Shown one piece after another: positions 6,204 through 13,543 of a stretch of DNA of 15,812 nucleotides. Numbering within the stretch: the first letter of the stretch is position 1; each line of letters begins with the position of its first letter. The DNA lies in NCBI GenBank assembly GCA_052035955.1, contig JBPOHD010000050.1:1-15812 (forward strand), given 5' to 3'. The notes beneath the pieces were generated by a model. It ran no database searches. It saw only the letters and a program-made list of their open reading frames with translations, and was not told the DNA's origin. The position numbers were made by a program, and so were the translations under genes. The stretch comes from JAEUNJ01 sp052035955. Lineage in GTDB: Bacteria > Pseudomonadota > Gammaproteobacteria > Burkholderiales > Rhodocyclaceae.

Positions 6204-7520
6204 TCAGTCGGGAAGCCTTCCGGCGGCCCGCAGGCCCCGGATGCGCCGGTAGAGGGTGCGTTCGCTGAGGCCCAGGTCCCGCGCCAGGGACCGGCGGTTG
6301 CCCCGATGGCGGACCAGCGCGGCGAGCAGGGCCGCATCCGGATCCGCCGGGTCGGCGGCAGCGCCGGCGGGCGCCGGCCGGAACACGGGGGGCAGCCCGC
6401 GCAGGTCGGCGGGCAGGTGTTCCACCAGCACGGTGTCGCCGTCGCAGAGCAGGCTGGCCCGCTCCAGGACATTGCGCAGTTCCCGGACGTTGCCTGGAAA
6501 GCGATGGCGCCCGAGGGCCGCCAGGGTCTCGTCGGCGATGCCCAGCCGCCGCTCCGGCGCCACCCGGGCGAGCAGCGAACGGGCCAGGAGGGGGATGTCG
6601 CCCGTCCGCTCGCGCAGGGGCGGCAACTCCACCGGAAAGGTGTTCAGCCGGTAGTAGAGGTCCTGCCGGAAGCTGCCCGCCGCCACCATGCCGAGCAGGT
6701 CCCGGTGGGTTGCCGAAACGAGGCGGATGTCGGCCTGGCGGGGCTCCACGGCGCCGACGCTGCGGTAGGCCCCCGTTTCCAGCAGCCGCAGCAGCTTGAC
6801 CTGGATGCCCAGGGGAATGTCGCCCACCTCGTCGAGGAACAGGGTCCCGCCGCGAGCCGCCTCCACCAGCCCGACCCGCCGCGTCGTCGCCCCCGTGAAG
6901 GCGCCCTTCTCGTGGCCGAAGATCTCGCTCTCGAACAGGGTCTCGGGCAGCCCGGAACAATCGACGGCGACGAAGGGACGATCGGCCCGCCGGCTGGCGT
7001 CGTGGATGGCCCGGGCCACCAGTTCCTTTCCGGTGCCGGATTCGCCGAGCAGCAGCACGGTCGCCTCCGCCGGGGCCACCCGCGCCACCAGCTCCAGCAT
7101 GCGCTGGAAGGCCGGCGCCCGGCCGACCAGGCCCTGGGCATGGGAGAGCCCCCGGGCCACGGCCAGGGGTTCCATCTTTTCCACGAACCAGGCGATGCGG
7201 CCATCGGCATCGCGCAGCGGCGAGAGTTCGATGTTCACATAGGCCTCGCCCTGGGGCGTGTGGTGCAGGTGGAGCACCCGCTCCCGCTGCCCGGAGCGCA
7301 GGCTCTGCTGCAGCGGGCAGGTTTCCCCGGCCTGGTCGCAGGGCAGGGAGAAATGATGGGAGACCTCGTAGCAGGTCCGGCCGGCGGATTCGCCTTGGCT
7401 GCCGAAACTGCGCCGGTAGGCGGCATTGGCCGCCAGGATGCGGTAGTCCCGGTCGCAGACGATGTGGGGCTCGGGCAGGGACTCGATGAAGGAAACCAGT
7501 TCGGGCGGGGGCAGGGACAT
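6204..7520 (-). CDS. Sigma-54-dependent activator with N-terminal PAS sensor
   Basis: 438 residues. An N-terminal PAS domain (about 5-118) holds C50, H55, H56, C61 and C68 in the pattern CYEVSH..., PCD, GETCPL, a spacing seen in PAS domains of other sigma-54 regulators and suggestive of metal or redox sensing. The AAA+ domain (about 131-365) has Walker A GESGTGKE (159-166), the sigma-54-contacting loop GAFTGA (206-211), Walker B GTLFLDE (225-231), and RFPGNVRELRN (340-350). A Fis-type helix-turn-helix ends the protein (about 403-430). There is no receiver domain, so the signal is probably sensed directly rather than by phosphorylation. It lies between the P-type ATPase and Rieske genes on the same strand. 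CTGCCA/TGGCAG dyads upstream of it and before the Rieske promoter are likely its binding sites, implying Rieske activation and autoregulation. The ATG at 7520 has only a weak ribosome binding site. Confidence 0.93.
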   Translation of the reverse strand: MSLPPPELVSFIESLPEPHIVCDRDYRILAANAAYRRSFGSQGESAGRTCYEVSHHFSLPCDQAGETCPLQQSLRSGQRERVLHLHHTPQGEAYVNIELSPLRDADGRIAWFVEKMEPLAVARGLSHAQGLVGRAPAFQRMLELVARVAPAEATVLLLGESGTGKELVARAIHDASRRADRPFVAVDCSGLPETLFESEIFGHEKGAFTGATTRRVGLVEAARGGTLFLDEVGDIPLGIQVKLLRLLETGAYRSVGAVEPRQADIRLVSATHRDLLGMVAAGSFRQDLYYRLNTFPVELPPLRERTGDIPLLARSLLARVAPERRLGIADETLAALGRHRFPGNVRELRNVLERASLLCDGDTVLVEHLPADLRGLPPVFRPAPAGAAADPADPDAALLAALVRHRGNRRSLARDLGLSERTLYRRIRGLRAAGRLPD

Positions 7521-7560
7521 GCTGGGGGAAGGCTCCGGATCGTCGGCGGCGACGCCGCCA

Positions 7561-7583
7561 CTGCCATGATGGCAGTTCTGCCA
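7561..7583. promoter_or_regulatory. Triple CTGCCA/TGGCAG half-site array upstream of the activator gene
   Basis: Three alternating half-sites: CTGCCA (7561-7566), TGGCAG (7570-7575), CTGCCA (7578-7583), with spacers of three and two bases. The array lies 41-63 bases upstream of the activator start and 7 bases after the ATPase stop. The shared context CCACTGCCA...ATGGCAG also occurs at 6181-6196. It may mediate autoregulation. No T-run follows, so it is unlikely to be a terminator. Confidence 0.55.
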
Positions 7584-7590
7584 TCCGGGC

Positions 7591-10332
7591 TCAAGGATTC
7601 CTTGGCGAACAACGCCCGCCCGGGCCGGCGGACCTGCCCTCGCCCGGTGCCGGGGCCGCCGGGGGGCGGGTCATGCCGCCGTCGCCCTGGCGCCACCGCA
7701 GCAGGCCCTTGCGCCCTTCCTCCAGCAGGAACATCCCGCCGGCCATGGCGGGCAGCGCCAGCCACAGGACGGCCGGCGGCGGCGCCGCGCCGAACAGGAC
7801 GTTGCCCCAGGGGGTGTAGAGGATCAGCAGCAGGATCAGCAGCTCGACGGCGAGGCCGGCCAGCAGGAGGGGATTGGCGAGCAGCCCGAAGCGGAAGGCG
7901 GACCGTCGCGGATGGCGGCAGAGGAACACGTTGGCCATCTGGGCGACGACGATGCCGGCCAGGCAGGCGCCGGTCGCCGCCAGGTAGAGGGGATCGCCCG
8001 GGGCCAGGACCTGGCCGGTGCGCCAGCCGCCGGCCTCGAGGACCAGGAAGAAGGCCGCCAGGGCAATGGCAGCCTCCAGCAGCCCCAGCCACAGGTAGGC
8101 GCGCAGCAGCAGGCCGCCGGAGAGCAGCCGCTCGTGGCGCGCCCGCGGCGGCTGCGTCATCACCCCGCCATGGGGCGGTTCGGCGCCGAGGGCCAGGGCG
8201 GGCAGCATGTCCGTGCCGAGGTCCACGGCGAGGATCTGGATGACGGTCAGCGGCAGGGGGATGCGGAACAGCATGAAGGCCAGGTAGGGCACCAGCTCCG
8301 GAATGTTGGAGGTCAGGATGTAGGTGAGGAACTTGCGCAGGTTCTCGAACACCGCGCGGCCTTCCTCGATGGCGGCGACGATGCTGGCGAAGTTGTCGTC
8401 GAGCAGCACGATGTCGGCCGCCTCCTTGGCCACGTCGGTGCCGGCCATCCCCATCGCGATGCCGATGTCGGCGGTCTTCAGGGCCGGCGCATCGTTGACG
8501 CCGTCGCCGGTCACGGCGACCGTCTCGCCCTTCTGCTTCAGGGCCTGGACGATGAGCATCTTCTGTTCGGCGGTCACCCGCGCGAAGAGGACCTCCTCCG
8601 CCTCCAGGGCCAGCTGCAGCTGCGCCGGCGACATGGCCGGCAGCGTCTCGCCGCGCAGCACCCGGGGCTCGTCGCCGCGCACCAGGCCGATCTCCCGGGC
8701 GATGGCCAGGGCCGTATGGGGATGGTCGCCGGTGACCATGATCACCCGCACGCCGGCCTCGCGGCAGCGGGCGATGGCCGCCGGCACCTCGGGCCGCGGC
8801 GAATCCTCCAGCCCGACCAGGCCGGCCAGCACCAGTTCCGCCTCCTCGGCCGCCTCCCCTTCCGGCAGCGCCTTCCAGGCCAGGGCGAGGACGCGCAGGC
8901 CCTGGCCCGCCATCTCCTCCTGGGCGGCCACCAGGGCGGCCCGCCAGGTCGCGTCCAGCACCCGGGTCGCGCCGCCCACGGAGAGGTGGGTGCACAGGGG
9001 CAGGACCGTCTCCGGGGCGCCCTTGCAATGGAGGGCGCCGGGCCGACCGCCGCCCCCGGGGGCCTCGATCACCGACATGCGCCGCCGCTCGGCCTCGAAG
9101 GGGATTTCCCGGACCCAGGTGCGCTGCGGCACCGCCATGCCCCGCCCGGCCGCCAGCTGCCAGAGGGCCTGCTCCATGGGATCGCCTTCCGGCCCGCCTT
9201 CGGCGAAGCGCAGGGTGTGGCAGCGGCCGGCCACCCGCAGCAGGGGTTCCGGCAGGTGGCCCAGGGAATCGCGGAAATCGCCGTCGGCGAACACCCGCTT
9301 CACGCTCATGCGGTTCTGGGTCAGGGTGCCGGTCTTGTCGGAGCAGATCACCGTGGTGCTGCCCAGGGTCTCGACGGCCGTCAGGTGGCGGACCAGGGCA
9401 TTGCGCTTCGCCATCCGCTGGGTGGCCATGGCCAGGGACAGGGTCACCGTCGGCAGCAGCCCCTCGGGCACGTTGGCGACGATGATGCCGATGGCGAACA
9501 TCAGGTTGGCCCAGAAGGGCAGCCCCATGGCCTGGCCGACGGCGAAGAAGAGCAGGCCCAGGCCGCCGGCCAGCAGGGCCACCAGTCGCGACAGGCGGGC
9601 AATCTCCTGCTGCAGCGGCGAGGGGCCGCTGCGCACCGTCTGGGTCAGGTGGGCGATCCTGCCGAATTCCGAACGCATGCCCGTGGCGAAGACGACGGCC
9701 CGGCACTGGCCGGCCACGATCAGGGTGCCGGCCAGCAGCAGGTTATGGGCGCCCAGGGGCGACGGATGGTCGTCGGGGGCGGCCGTGCGTGCCTTGGGCA
9801 GGGGCTCGCCGGTGAGGGTGGACAGGTTGACCCGCAGGTCCTGGGCCTCGATCACCCGGCAGTCGGCCGGCACCTTGTCGCCCTCGCCGAGCAGCAGCAC
9901 GTCGCCCGGCACCAGGCTCTCGGCCTCGACCCGGCGCACGACGCCGTCGCGCAGGGCATCCACCTGCTGCGGCAACAGGCGGCGCAGGGCGGCCAGGGCC
10001 TGCTCCGCCCGGTAGGTCTGCCAGAAGGAGAAGACCCCGTTGACCAGGATGACGCCGACGATGGCGACCCCCAGCAGGAACATGCCGCCGCCCGGGTCCC
10101 GGACCTCGGCAAGGAAGGCCAGCCCCGCGGCCAGCCAGAGGATGAGGGCGAAGAAGTGGGTGAATTCGCGCCCGAAGGCGAGCCACAGGGGTTCCCGGGC
10201 CACCGCCTCGACCCGGTTGGGGCCGAACTCCCCCAGCCGCCGCGCCGCCTCCGCGGCGGCCAGGCCGCCGGCCCCGGACCTGAGGCTGGCCAGGGCCGCC
10301 TCGGCGGTCAGTTGGGAGAGCAGCACGCTCAT
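7591..10332 (-). CDS. P-type cation-transporting ATPase, type IIC (Na+/K+-ATPase)-like
   Basis: 913 residues, inner-membrane ion pump. In order: N-terminal cation-ATPase domain (about 5-60); actuator domain with TGE (174-176); M4 motif NVPEGLL (287-293); phosphorylation motif DKTGTLT with D332; nucleotide domain with CKGAPE (436-441); hinge TGDGVNDAPAL (608-618); M5 TSNIPEL (674-680); M6 DLGTDM (704-709); and further helices to about 875. PEGLL, SNIPE and DLGTDM match animal Na+/K+-ATPase rather than SERCA, including all four acidic cation ligands (equivalents of E327, E779, D804, D808). A Q in VAQMANVFLCR (about 798) matches one third-site residue, while the neighbouring D is N. The transported ion is likely Na+, K+ or H+, but not provable here. 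The last 30 residues are low complexity. It lies upstream of the activator gene with a 70-base gap; REP island 2 lies behind its promoter. Confidence 0.93.
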   Translation of the reverse strand: MSVLLSQLTAEAALASLRSGAGGLAAAEAARRLGEFGPNRVEAVAREPLWLAFGREFTHFFALILWLAAGLAFLAEVRDPGGGMFLLGVAIVGVILVNGVFSFWQTYRAEQALAALRRLLPQQVDALRDGVVRRVEAESLVPGDVLLLGEGDKVPADCRVIEAQDLRVNLSTLTGEPLPKARTAAPDDHPSPLGAHNLLLAGTLIVAGQCRAVVFATGMRSEFGRIAHLTQTVRSGPSPLQQEIARLSRLVALLAGGLGLLFFAVGQAMGLPFWANLMFAIGIIVANVPEGLLPTVTLSLAMATQRMAKRNALVRHLTAVETLGSTTVICSDKTGTLTQNRMSVKRVFADGDFRDSLGHLPEPLLRVAGRCHTLRFAEGGPEGDPMEQALWQLAAGRGMAVPQRTWVREIPFEAERRRMSVIEAPGGGGRPGALHCKGAPETVLPLCTHLSVGGATRVLDATWRAALVAAQEEMAGQGLRVLALAWKALPEGEAAEEAELVLAGLVGLEDSPRPEVPAAIARCREAGVRVIMVTGDHPHTALAIAREIGLVRGDEPRVLRGETLPAMSPAQLQLALEAEEVLFARVTAEQKMLIVQALKQKGETVAVTGDGVNDAPALKTADIGIAMGMAGTDVAKEAADIVLLDDNFASIVAAIEEGRAVFENLRKFLTYILTSNIPELVPYLAFMLFRIPLPLTVIQILAVDLGTDMLPALALGAEPPHGGVMTQPPRARHERLLSGGLLLRAYLWLGLLEAAIALAAFFLVLEAGGWRTGQVLAPGDPLYLAATGACLAGIVVAQMANVFLCRHPRRSAFRFGLLANPLLLAGLAVELLILLLILYTPWGNVLFGAAPPPAVLWLALPAMAGGMFLLEEGRKGLLRWRQGDGGMTRPPAAPAPGEGRSAGPGGRCSPRNP

Positions 10333-10460
10333 GATCTTTCAGCATACGCCGGCTGGAAGGGCGCTGAAGGCCCGGCGCACCGGGAATCCATGTCCGCGCA
10401 AGATCGCAAACCCATCGCGGCGTGACCGCCGCTCCTACAAAACCCGGTCGCCCGTTCCCG

Positions 10461-10754
10461 TTGTAGGAGCGCCGCATGCGGCGCGATGGGGTTGTCCGCC
10501 GTCCGCCGTCCGCGGTCCGGAAAGGCAAACCACCAAGACACCAAGGACACCAAGGGGCACCAAGTCACGACAATGACATTGCGCCCAGGGCGGCAATTCC
10601 GCCGAGCGGGAAGTTCCCGCAAAGCCATCTCCCTCGCCTTCCTTTGCGTCCCTCTGCGCCTTTGCGCCTTTGCGGTGAGGTTCTTGACCTTCCGCAGGCC
10701 GATGCCATCGTGGCGGCCAGGAAGGGCATCACGGCGTGACCGCCGCTCCTACAA
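10461..10754 (+). repeat. Composite REP element, copy 1
   Basis: Type B REP, insert, inverted type A REP. The insert holds four CACCAAG motifs at 8-10 base spacing (10531-10564), two GC hairpins including GCGGGAAGTTCCCGC near 10606-10620, and a CTTTGCG-type array (about 10640-10676). Copy 2 follows after a 21-base spacer. Confidence 0.85.
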
Positions 10755-10775
10755 GAGCCCGGTCGCCCGCTCCCG

Positions 10776-11059
10776 TTGTAGGAGCGCCGCATGCGGCGCG
10801 ATGGGGTTGTCCGCCGTCCGCCGTCCGCGGTCCGGAAAGGCAAACCACCAAGACACCAAGGACACCAAGGGACGACAATGACATTTTCTTCGGGGCGGTA
10901 TTTCCGCGGAGCGGGAAACGGCCGCAAAGCCCTCTCCCTCGCCTTCCTTTGCGCCCCTTTGCGCCTTTGCGTCTTTGCGGTGAGGTTCTTGACCTTCGGC
11001 AGCCCGATGCCATCGTGGCGGCCAGGAAAGGCATCGCGGCGTGACCGCCGCTCCTACAA
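10776..11059 (+). repeat. Composite REP element, copy 2
   Basis: Same order as copy 1: type B REP, a short GTCCGCC repeat, CACCAAG array, GC hairpins, CTTTGCG array, inverted type A REP. It is about 10 bases shorter than copy 1, lacking one CACCAAG motif, and carries scattered substitutions in the hairpin zone. The arrays and REP ends are nearly identical to copy 1. Confidence 0.85.
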
Positions 11060-11358
11060 GAGCCCGATCGCCCGCTCCCGTTGTAGGAGCGCCGCATGCG
11101 GCGCGATAGGGTTGTCCCGAAACCCATCGCGGCGTGACCGCCGCTCCTACAAGAGCCCGATTGCCCGCTCCCGTTGTAGGAGCGCCGCATGCGGCGCGAT
11201 GGGGGCGGTCCCGAAAGGCATCGCGGCGAGGACGCCGCTCCTACCGAGACCCGTTTGCGCTTCCTTGCCTTCCCGCGGCCTTCCGCGGCATGGCGCCTCT
11301 GCGGTGGGGCTTTTCCTGCTTGCCGGGCGCCGAGGTCGCTGCCGCGACCGCCGGCCGG

Positions 11359-11595
11359 TCAGGGCCCGAACCAGGCCTCCACGGCGGCGCGCTCCGGCAG
11401 CCCTCCGGCATGGACCTTGACGCCATCGACGAAGACCGTCGGCGTGCGCTCGATGCCTTCGCGGATGATGCGCTCCATGCGCTCGACCCGCAGCAGACGG
11501 ACTTCGACGCCGCGCTCGGCGGCGACCTCGCCGATCATGCGCACCGTCGCCTCGCACTTGCTGCAGCCGCTGCCATAGACCTTGAATTCCTTCAT
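11359..11595 (-). CDS. Small thioredoxin-like CxxC protein
   Basis: 78 residues, cytoplasmic, no signal peptide. It has the minimal thioredoxin fold of the redox-active disulfide protein 2 group: N-terminal strand MKEFKVYGSG, active site CSKC (C11, C14), and the cis-proline motif RTPTVFVDG with TP at 51-52. Its ATG overlaps the stop of the upstream fusion gene by four bases (ATGA), so the two are translationally coupled. It could pass electrons between cytoplasmic thiols and the membrane DsbD-like domain, or act as a thiol or metalloid carrier; similar small proteins occur beside permeases in arsenic gene clusters. Last gene of its operon; REP island 2 follows. Confidence 0.88.
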   Translation of the reverse strand: MKEFKVYGSGCSKCEATVRMIGEVAAERGVEVRLLRVERMERIIREGIERTPTVFVDGVKVHAGGLPERAAVEAWFGP

Positions 11596-12851
11596 CGCGG
11601 ATCTCCCCTGGCCCCCGGCGGCCGAAGGCGGTGGATGACGAAGGCCGCGCCCGCCGTCACCGCCAGCAGCAGCGCCGCGGTCCGGGGGTCGGCCAGCCAG
11701 TCGGGCGCGAACAGCAGCAACAGGCCCAGGCCCAGCATCATGAGGCCCGACACCAGCTTCAGCAACCGCCCCTCGGCCTCGCCCAGCTTGCGGCTGCCCA
11801 GGGTCCATGTGAAGGCGAGGACGATGGCCAGCAGCGGCAGGACGTAGACCGCGTTGTAGGCGGCCAGCCAGCCGTAGTGGGCGGCCGGACCGACACCCGA
11901 GAGGGTCAGGATGCGTGCATAGACCATGGGAAAGCCGGCGGTGCACAGCAGTTCGTAGGCATTGGCGGCCACGGCCAGCACCACCGTGCCGAGGGTCAGG
12001 GCGGGAAGGCTGTCGGCGCGCAGCAGGGCCCGCATGCGCTCGAAGAGCCCCGGCTTGGCCGATTCGGGAATCGACAGCGTGATCCCCTCGCGGAAGCGGA
12101 AGTAGTCCTTGACGTTGAGCCCGGCCACCACGACGGCCAGCAGGCCCGCCGCCACGGTGACGGCGCGCAGCTCGCCGGCCCAGCGGAAGACGTTCAGCCA
12201 GGCGGCCATGAAGAGGAAATAGACCAGGCCCGAGAAGAGCACGAAGGTGCCGCCGACGAAGAGCATGCGGGCCCGGCTGCGGGCATGGACGAGCAGCGAG
12301 AGCAGGAAGAGCAGGACGAAGAAGGCGCAGGGGTTGAAGGCGTCGAGGCCGGCGATGGCCAGGGTCAGCACGGGCAGCGAGAGCTCGCCCGGCTTCATGG
12401 CACCCAGCACGGGCACCTGCACCGTGTCCGGCGGCGGCGACCGGATCCCGACCCGGCAGTCCTCCAGGGCGGCCACCAGGGCGGCGCCGGTGGTCTCCGG
12501 GGCGTCGAATCCCACCCGCATCTCGCCGCAGAAGATGAAGGCCGGCACGGAGCTCGCGTCCTCGCCCAGGTCCGTGGCCATCCGGTCGTAGAGGGCGCCG
12601 TTGGCCGGCTCGCCGACTTCCAGGCTGTGCAGCACGAGCCACGGCAGGCGGGCCGGCAGGGCCTCGACGAAGGGCCGCGCGGCCTGGCAGTGGGGGCAGG
12701 CCCGGCTCCAGAAGAAGTGCAATTCGACGCCGTCGCGAGGAGTCACGGCCGTCCGGGCGGCCGTGATCGCCTTGCCCCCGTCCGCCGCCTCGGGTCGGAA
12801 GGGGGCCACGGCCAGGCAGCACAGGAAAAGAAGGATGGCAATGCGCGACAT
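11592..12851 (-). CDS. Fusion of periplasmic thioredoxin domain and DsbD/CcdA-like membrane domain
   Basis: 419 residues. A signal peptide (about 1-23) precedes a periplasmic thioredoxin-like domain (about 40-135) with active site CPHC (52-55) and cis-proline segment SSVPAFIFCG (100-109). A polytopic membrane domain with about six helices follows (about 155-380), with a cysteine in NPC (C175) in its first helix and another in LLCTAGFP (C303), the paired positions expected in the DsbD/CcdA electron-transfer family. A seventh hydrophobic segment lies near 392-407. The likely role is to carry reducing equivalents across the inner membrane to the attached thioredoxin domain. Unlike DsbD, the thioredoxin is N-terminal and the beta-type Ig domain is missing. 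The gene follows the methyltransferase by 63 bases and is coupled to the small CxxC protein downstream, a plausible cytoplasmic electron donor. The family assignment is good; the substrate is unknown. Confidence 0.85.
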   Translation of the reverse strand: MSRIAILLFLCCLAVAPFRPEAADGGKAITAARTAVTPRDGVELHFFWSRACPHCQAARPFVEALPARLPWLVLHSLEVGEPANGALYDRMATDLGEDASSVPAFIFCGEMRVGFDAPETTGAALVAALEDCRVGIRSPPPDTVQVPVLGAMKPGELSLPVLTLAIAGLDAFNPCAFFVLLFLLSLLVHARSRARMLFVGGTFVLFSGLVYFLFMAAWLNVFRWAGELRAVTVAAGLLAVVVAGLNVKDYFRFREGITLSIPESAKPGLFERMRALLRADSLPALTLGTVVLAVAANAYELLCTAGFPMVYARILTLSGVGPAAHYGWLAAYNAVYVLPLLAIVLAFTWTLGSRKLGEAEGRLLKLVSGLMMLGLGLLLLFAPDWLADPRTAALLLAVTAGAAFVIHRLRPPGARGDPR

Positions 12852-12914
12852 GCGCCGATATTGCCATCGAATCGAAGGTCTGGCGCCCGGAACGCGCCCG
12901 GCGACTCCCGGCCC

Positions 12915-13529
12915 TCAGCCCCTCCTGAAGCAGCAATAGACGAACTTCTGTTCGTCCCCGGCCGGCGTCACATGAACTTCGCGCAGGGATTCCAGCAGCG
13001 TGAAGGCGGCGCCGAGTTCGGCGGCCAGCCGGTCCGGGCTGTAGCGGCGGACGGGCAGCTTGCTGCAGCGTTCCGGCCCGTCCTCGGCGAAGGTGGCGAT
13101 GATGGCATGGGCGCCGGGCGGCAGCGCCGCGGCCATGGCGGCGACGTAATGGCGGCGCTCCGCCGGCTCGGTGAGGAAGTGGAACACGGCCCGGTCGTAC
13201 CACAACCGGTAGGGCCCTTCGGGATTCGCCCGGGCGATGTCGGCCACCCGCCAGCGGACGGCGGCGGCCCGCGCCCCCAGCCTTTCCTGCGCCGCCGCCA
13301 GGGCGGCGGCCGAGATGTCGAGGACGGTCAGCCTGGCGAATCGGCGCTCGAGCAGGTGATCGACCAGGGTGGAAGCGCCGCCGCCGACATCGATGACGGG
13401 ATCGTCCCGCCCGACGCCGAGGGCGTCGATCAGGCGCAGGGAGGTCTCGGGCCGAACCTGGTACCAGCTGACCGTGCGGGGCCCGCGGGTCGCATGGACG
13501 GATTCCCAATGCTCCTTGCGGTCTTCCAT
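12915..13529 (-). CDS. Class I SAM-dependent methyltransferase
   Basis: 204 residues. The opening HWESVHATRGPRTVSWYQ (7-24) is typical of a methyltransferase family related to TehB and to eukaryotic CSKMT/METTL12-like enzymes. SAM-binding motif I is VIDVGGGAS (45-53), motif II ends in TVLDIS (68-73), and a catalytic-region motif RLWYDRAVFHFL (108-119) is followed by CSKLPVRRYSP (155-165). A CC pair lies near the C-terminus (199-200). The substrate is unknown. It lacks the cysteine set expected of the arsenite methyltransferase ArsM. The frame is open upstream to 13928, but that part overlaps the DsrE gene, so I chose the ATG at 13529, preceded by a G-rich ribosome binding site and 14 bases after the DsrE stop. 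Second gene of the thiol operon. Confidence 0.88.
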   Translation of the reverse strand: MEDRKEHWESVHATRGPRTVSWYQVRPETSLRLIDALGVGRDDPVIDVGGGASTLVDHLLERRFARLTVLDISAAALAAAQERLGARAAAVRWRVADIARANPEGPYRLWYDRAVFHFLTEPAERRHYVAAMAAALPPGAHAIIATFAEDGPERCSKLPVRRYSPDRLAAELGAAFTLLESLREVHVTPAGDEQKFVYCCFRRG

Positions 13530-13543
13530 TCCGCGCCCCCCAA

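Larger units (their letters stand above)
10413..11244. repeat. REP island 2, tandem REP doublets and composite elements
   Basis: This fills the 1026-base gap between the ATPase and the small thioredoxin-like gene. Inverted type A units lie at 10413-10440, 10728-10754, 11032-11059, 11125-11152 and 11219-11244 (last one degenerate). Forward type B units lie at 10461-10490, 10776-10805, 11081-11110 and 11174-11203. Each A-B pair is separated by about 20 bases of conserved spacer. Two long inserts separate the first three pairs; the later pairs follow directly. Nothing else is visible in 10333-10412 or 11245-11358. Confidence 0.88.

Noticed and set aside
7912..10425. Plus-strand 837-residue open frame, and another at 8324-10015
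   Set aside because: Antisense to the P-type ATPase, rich in G, H, Q or R, with no recognisable domains.
10413..11244. Possible CRISPR array
   Set aside because: Repeats are GTAG-headed palindromes in alternating orientation with conserved, not unique, spacers, and no cas genes are present. This is the pattern of REP/BIME elements.
12915..13529. Arsenite methyltransferase ArsM, given the nearby ACR3
   Set aside because: The protein lacks the set of conserved arsenic-binding cysteines and is shorter than ArsM; the N-terminal HWESVHATR pattern belongs to another family.
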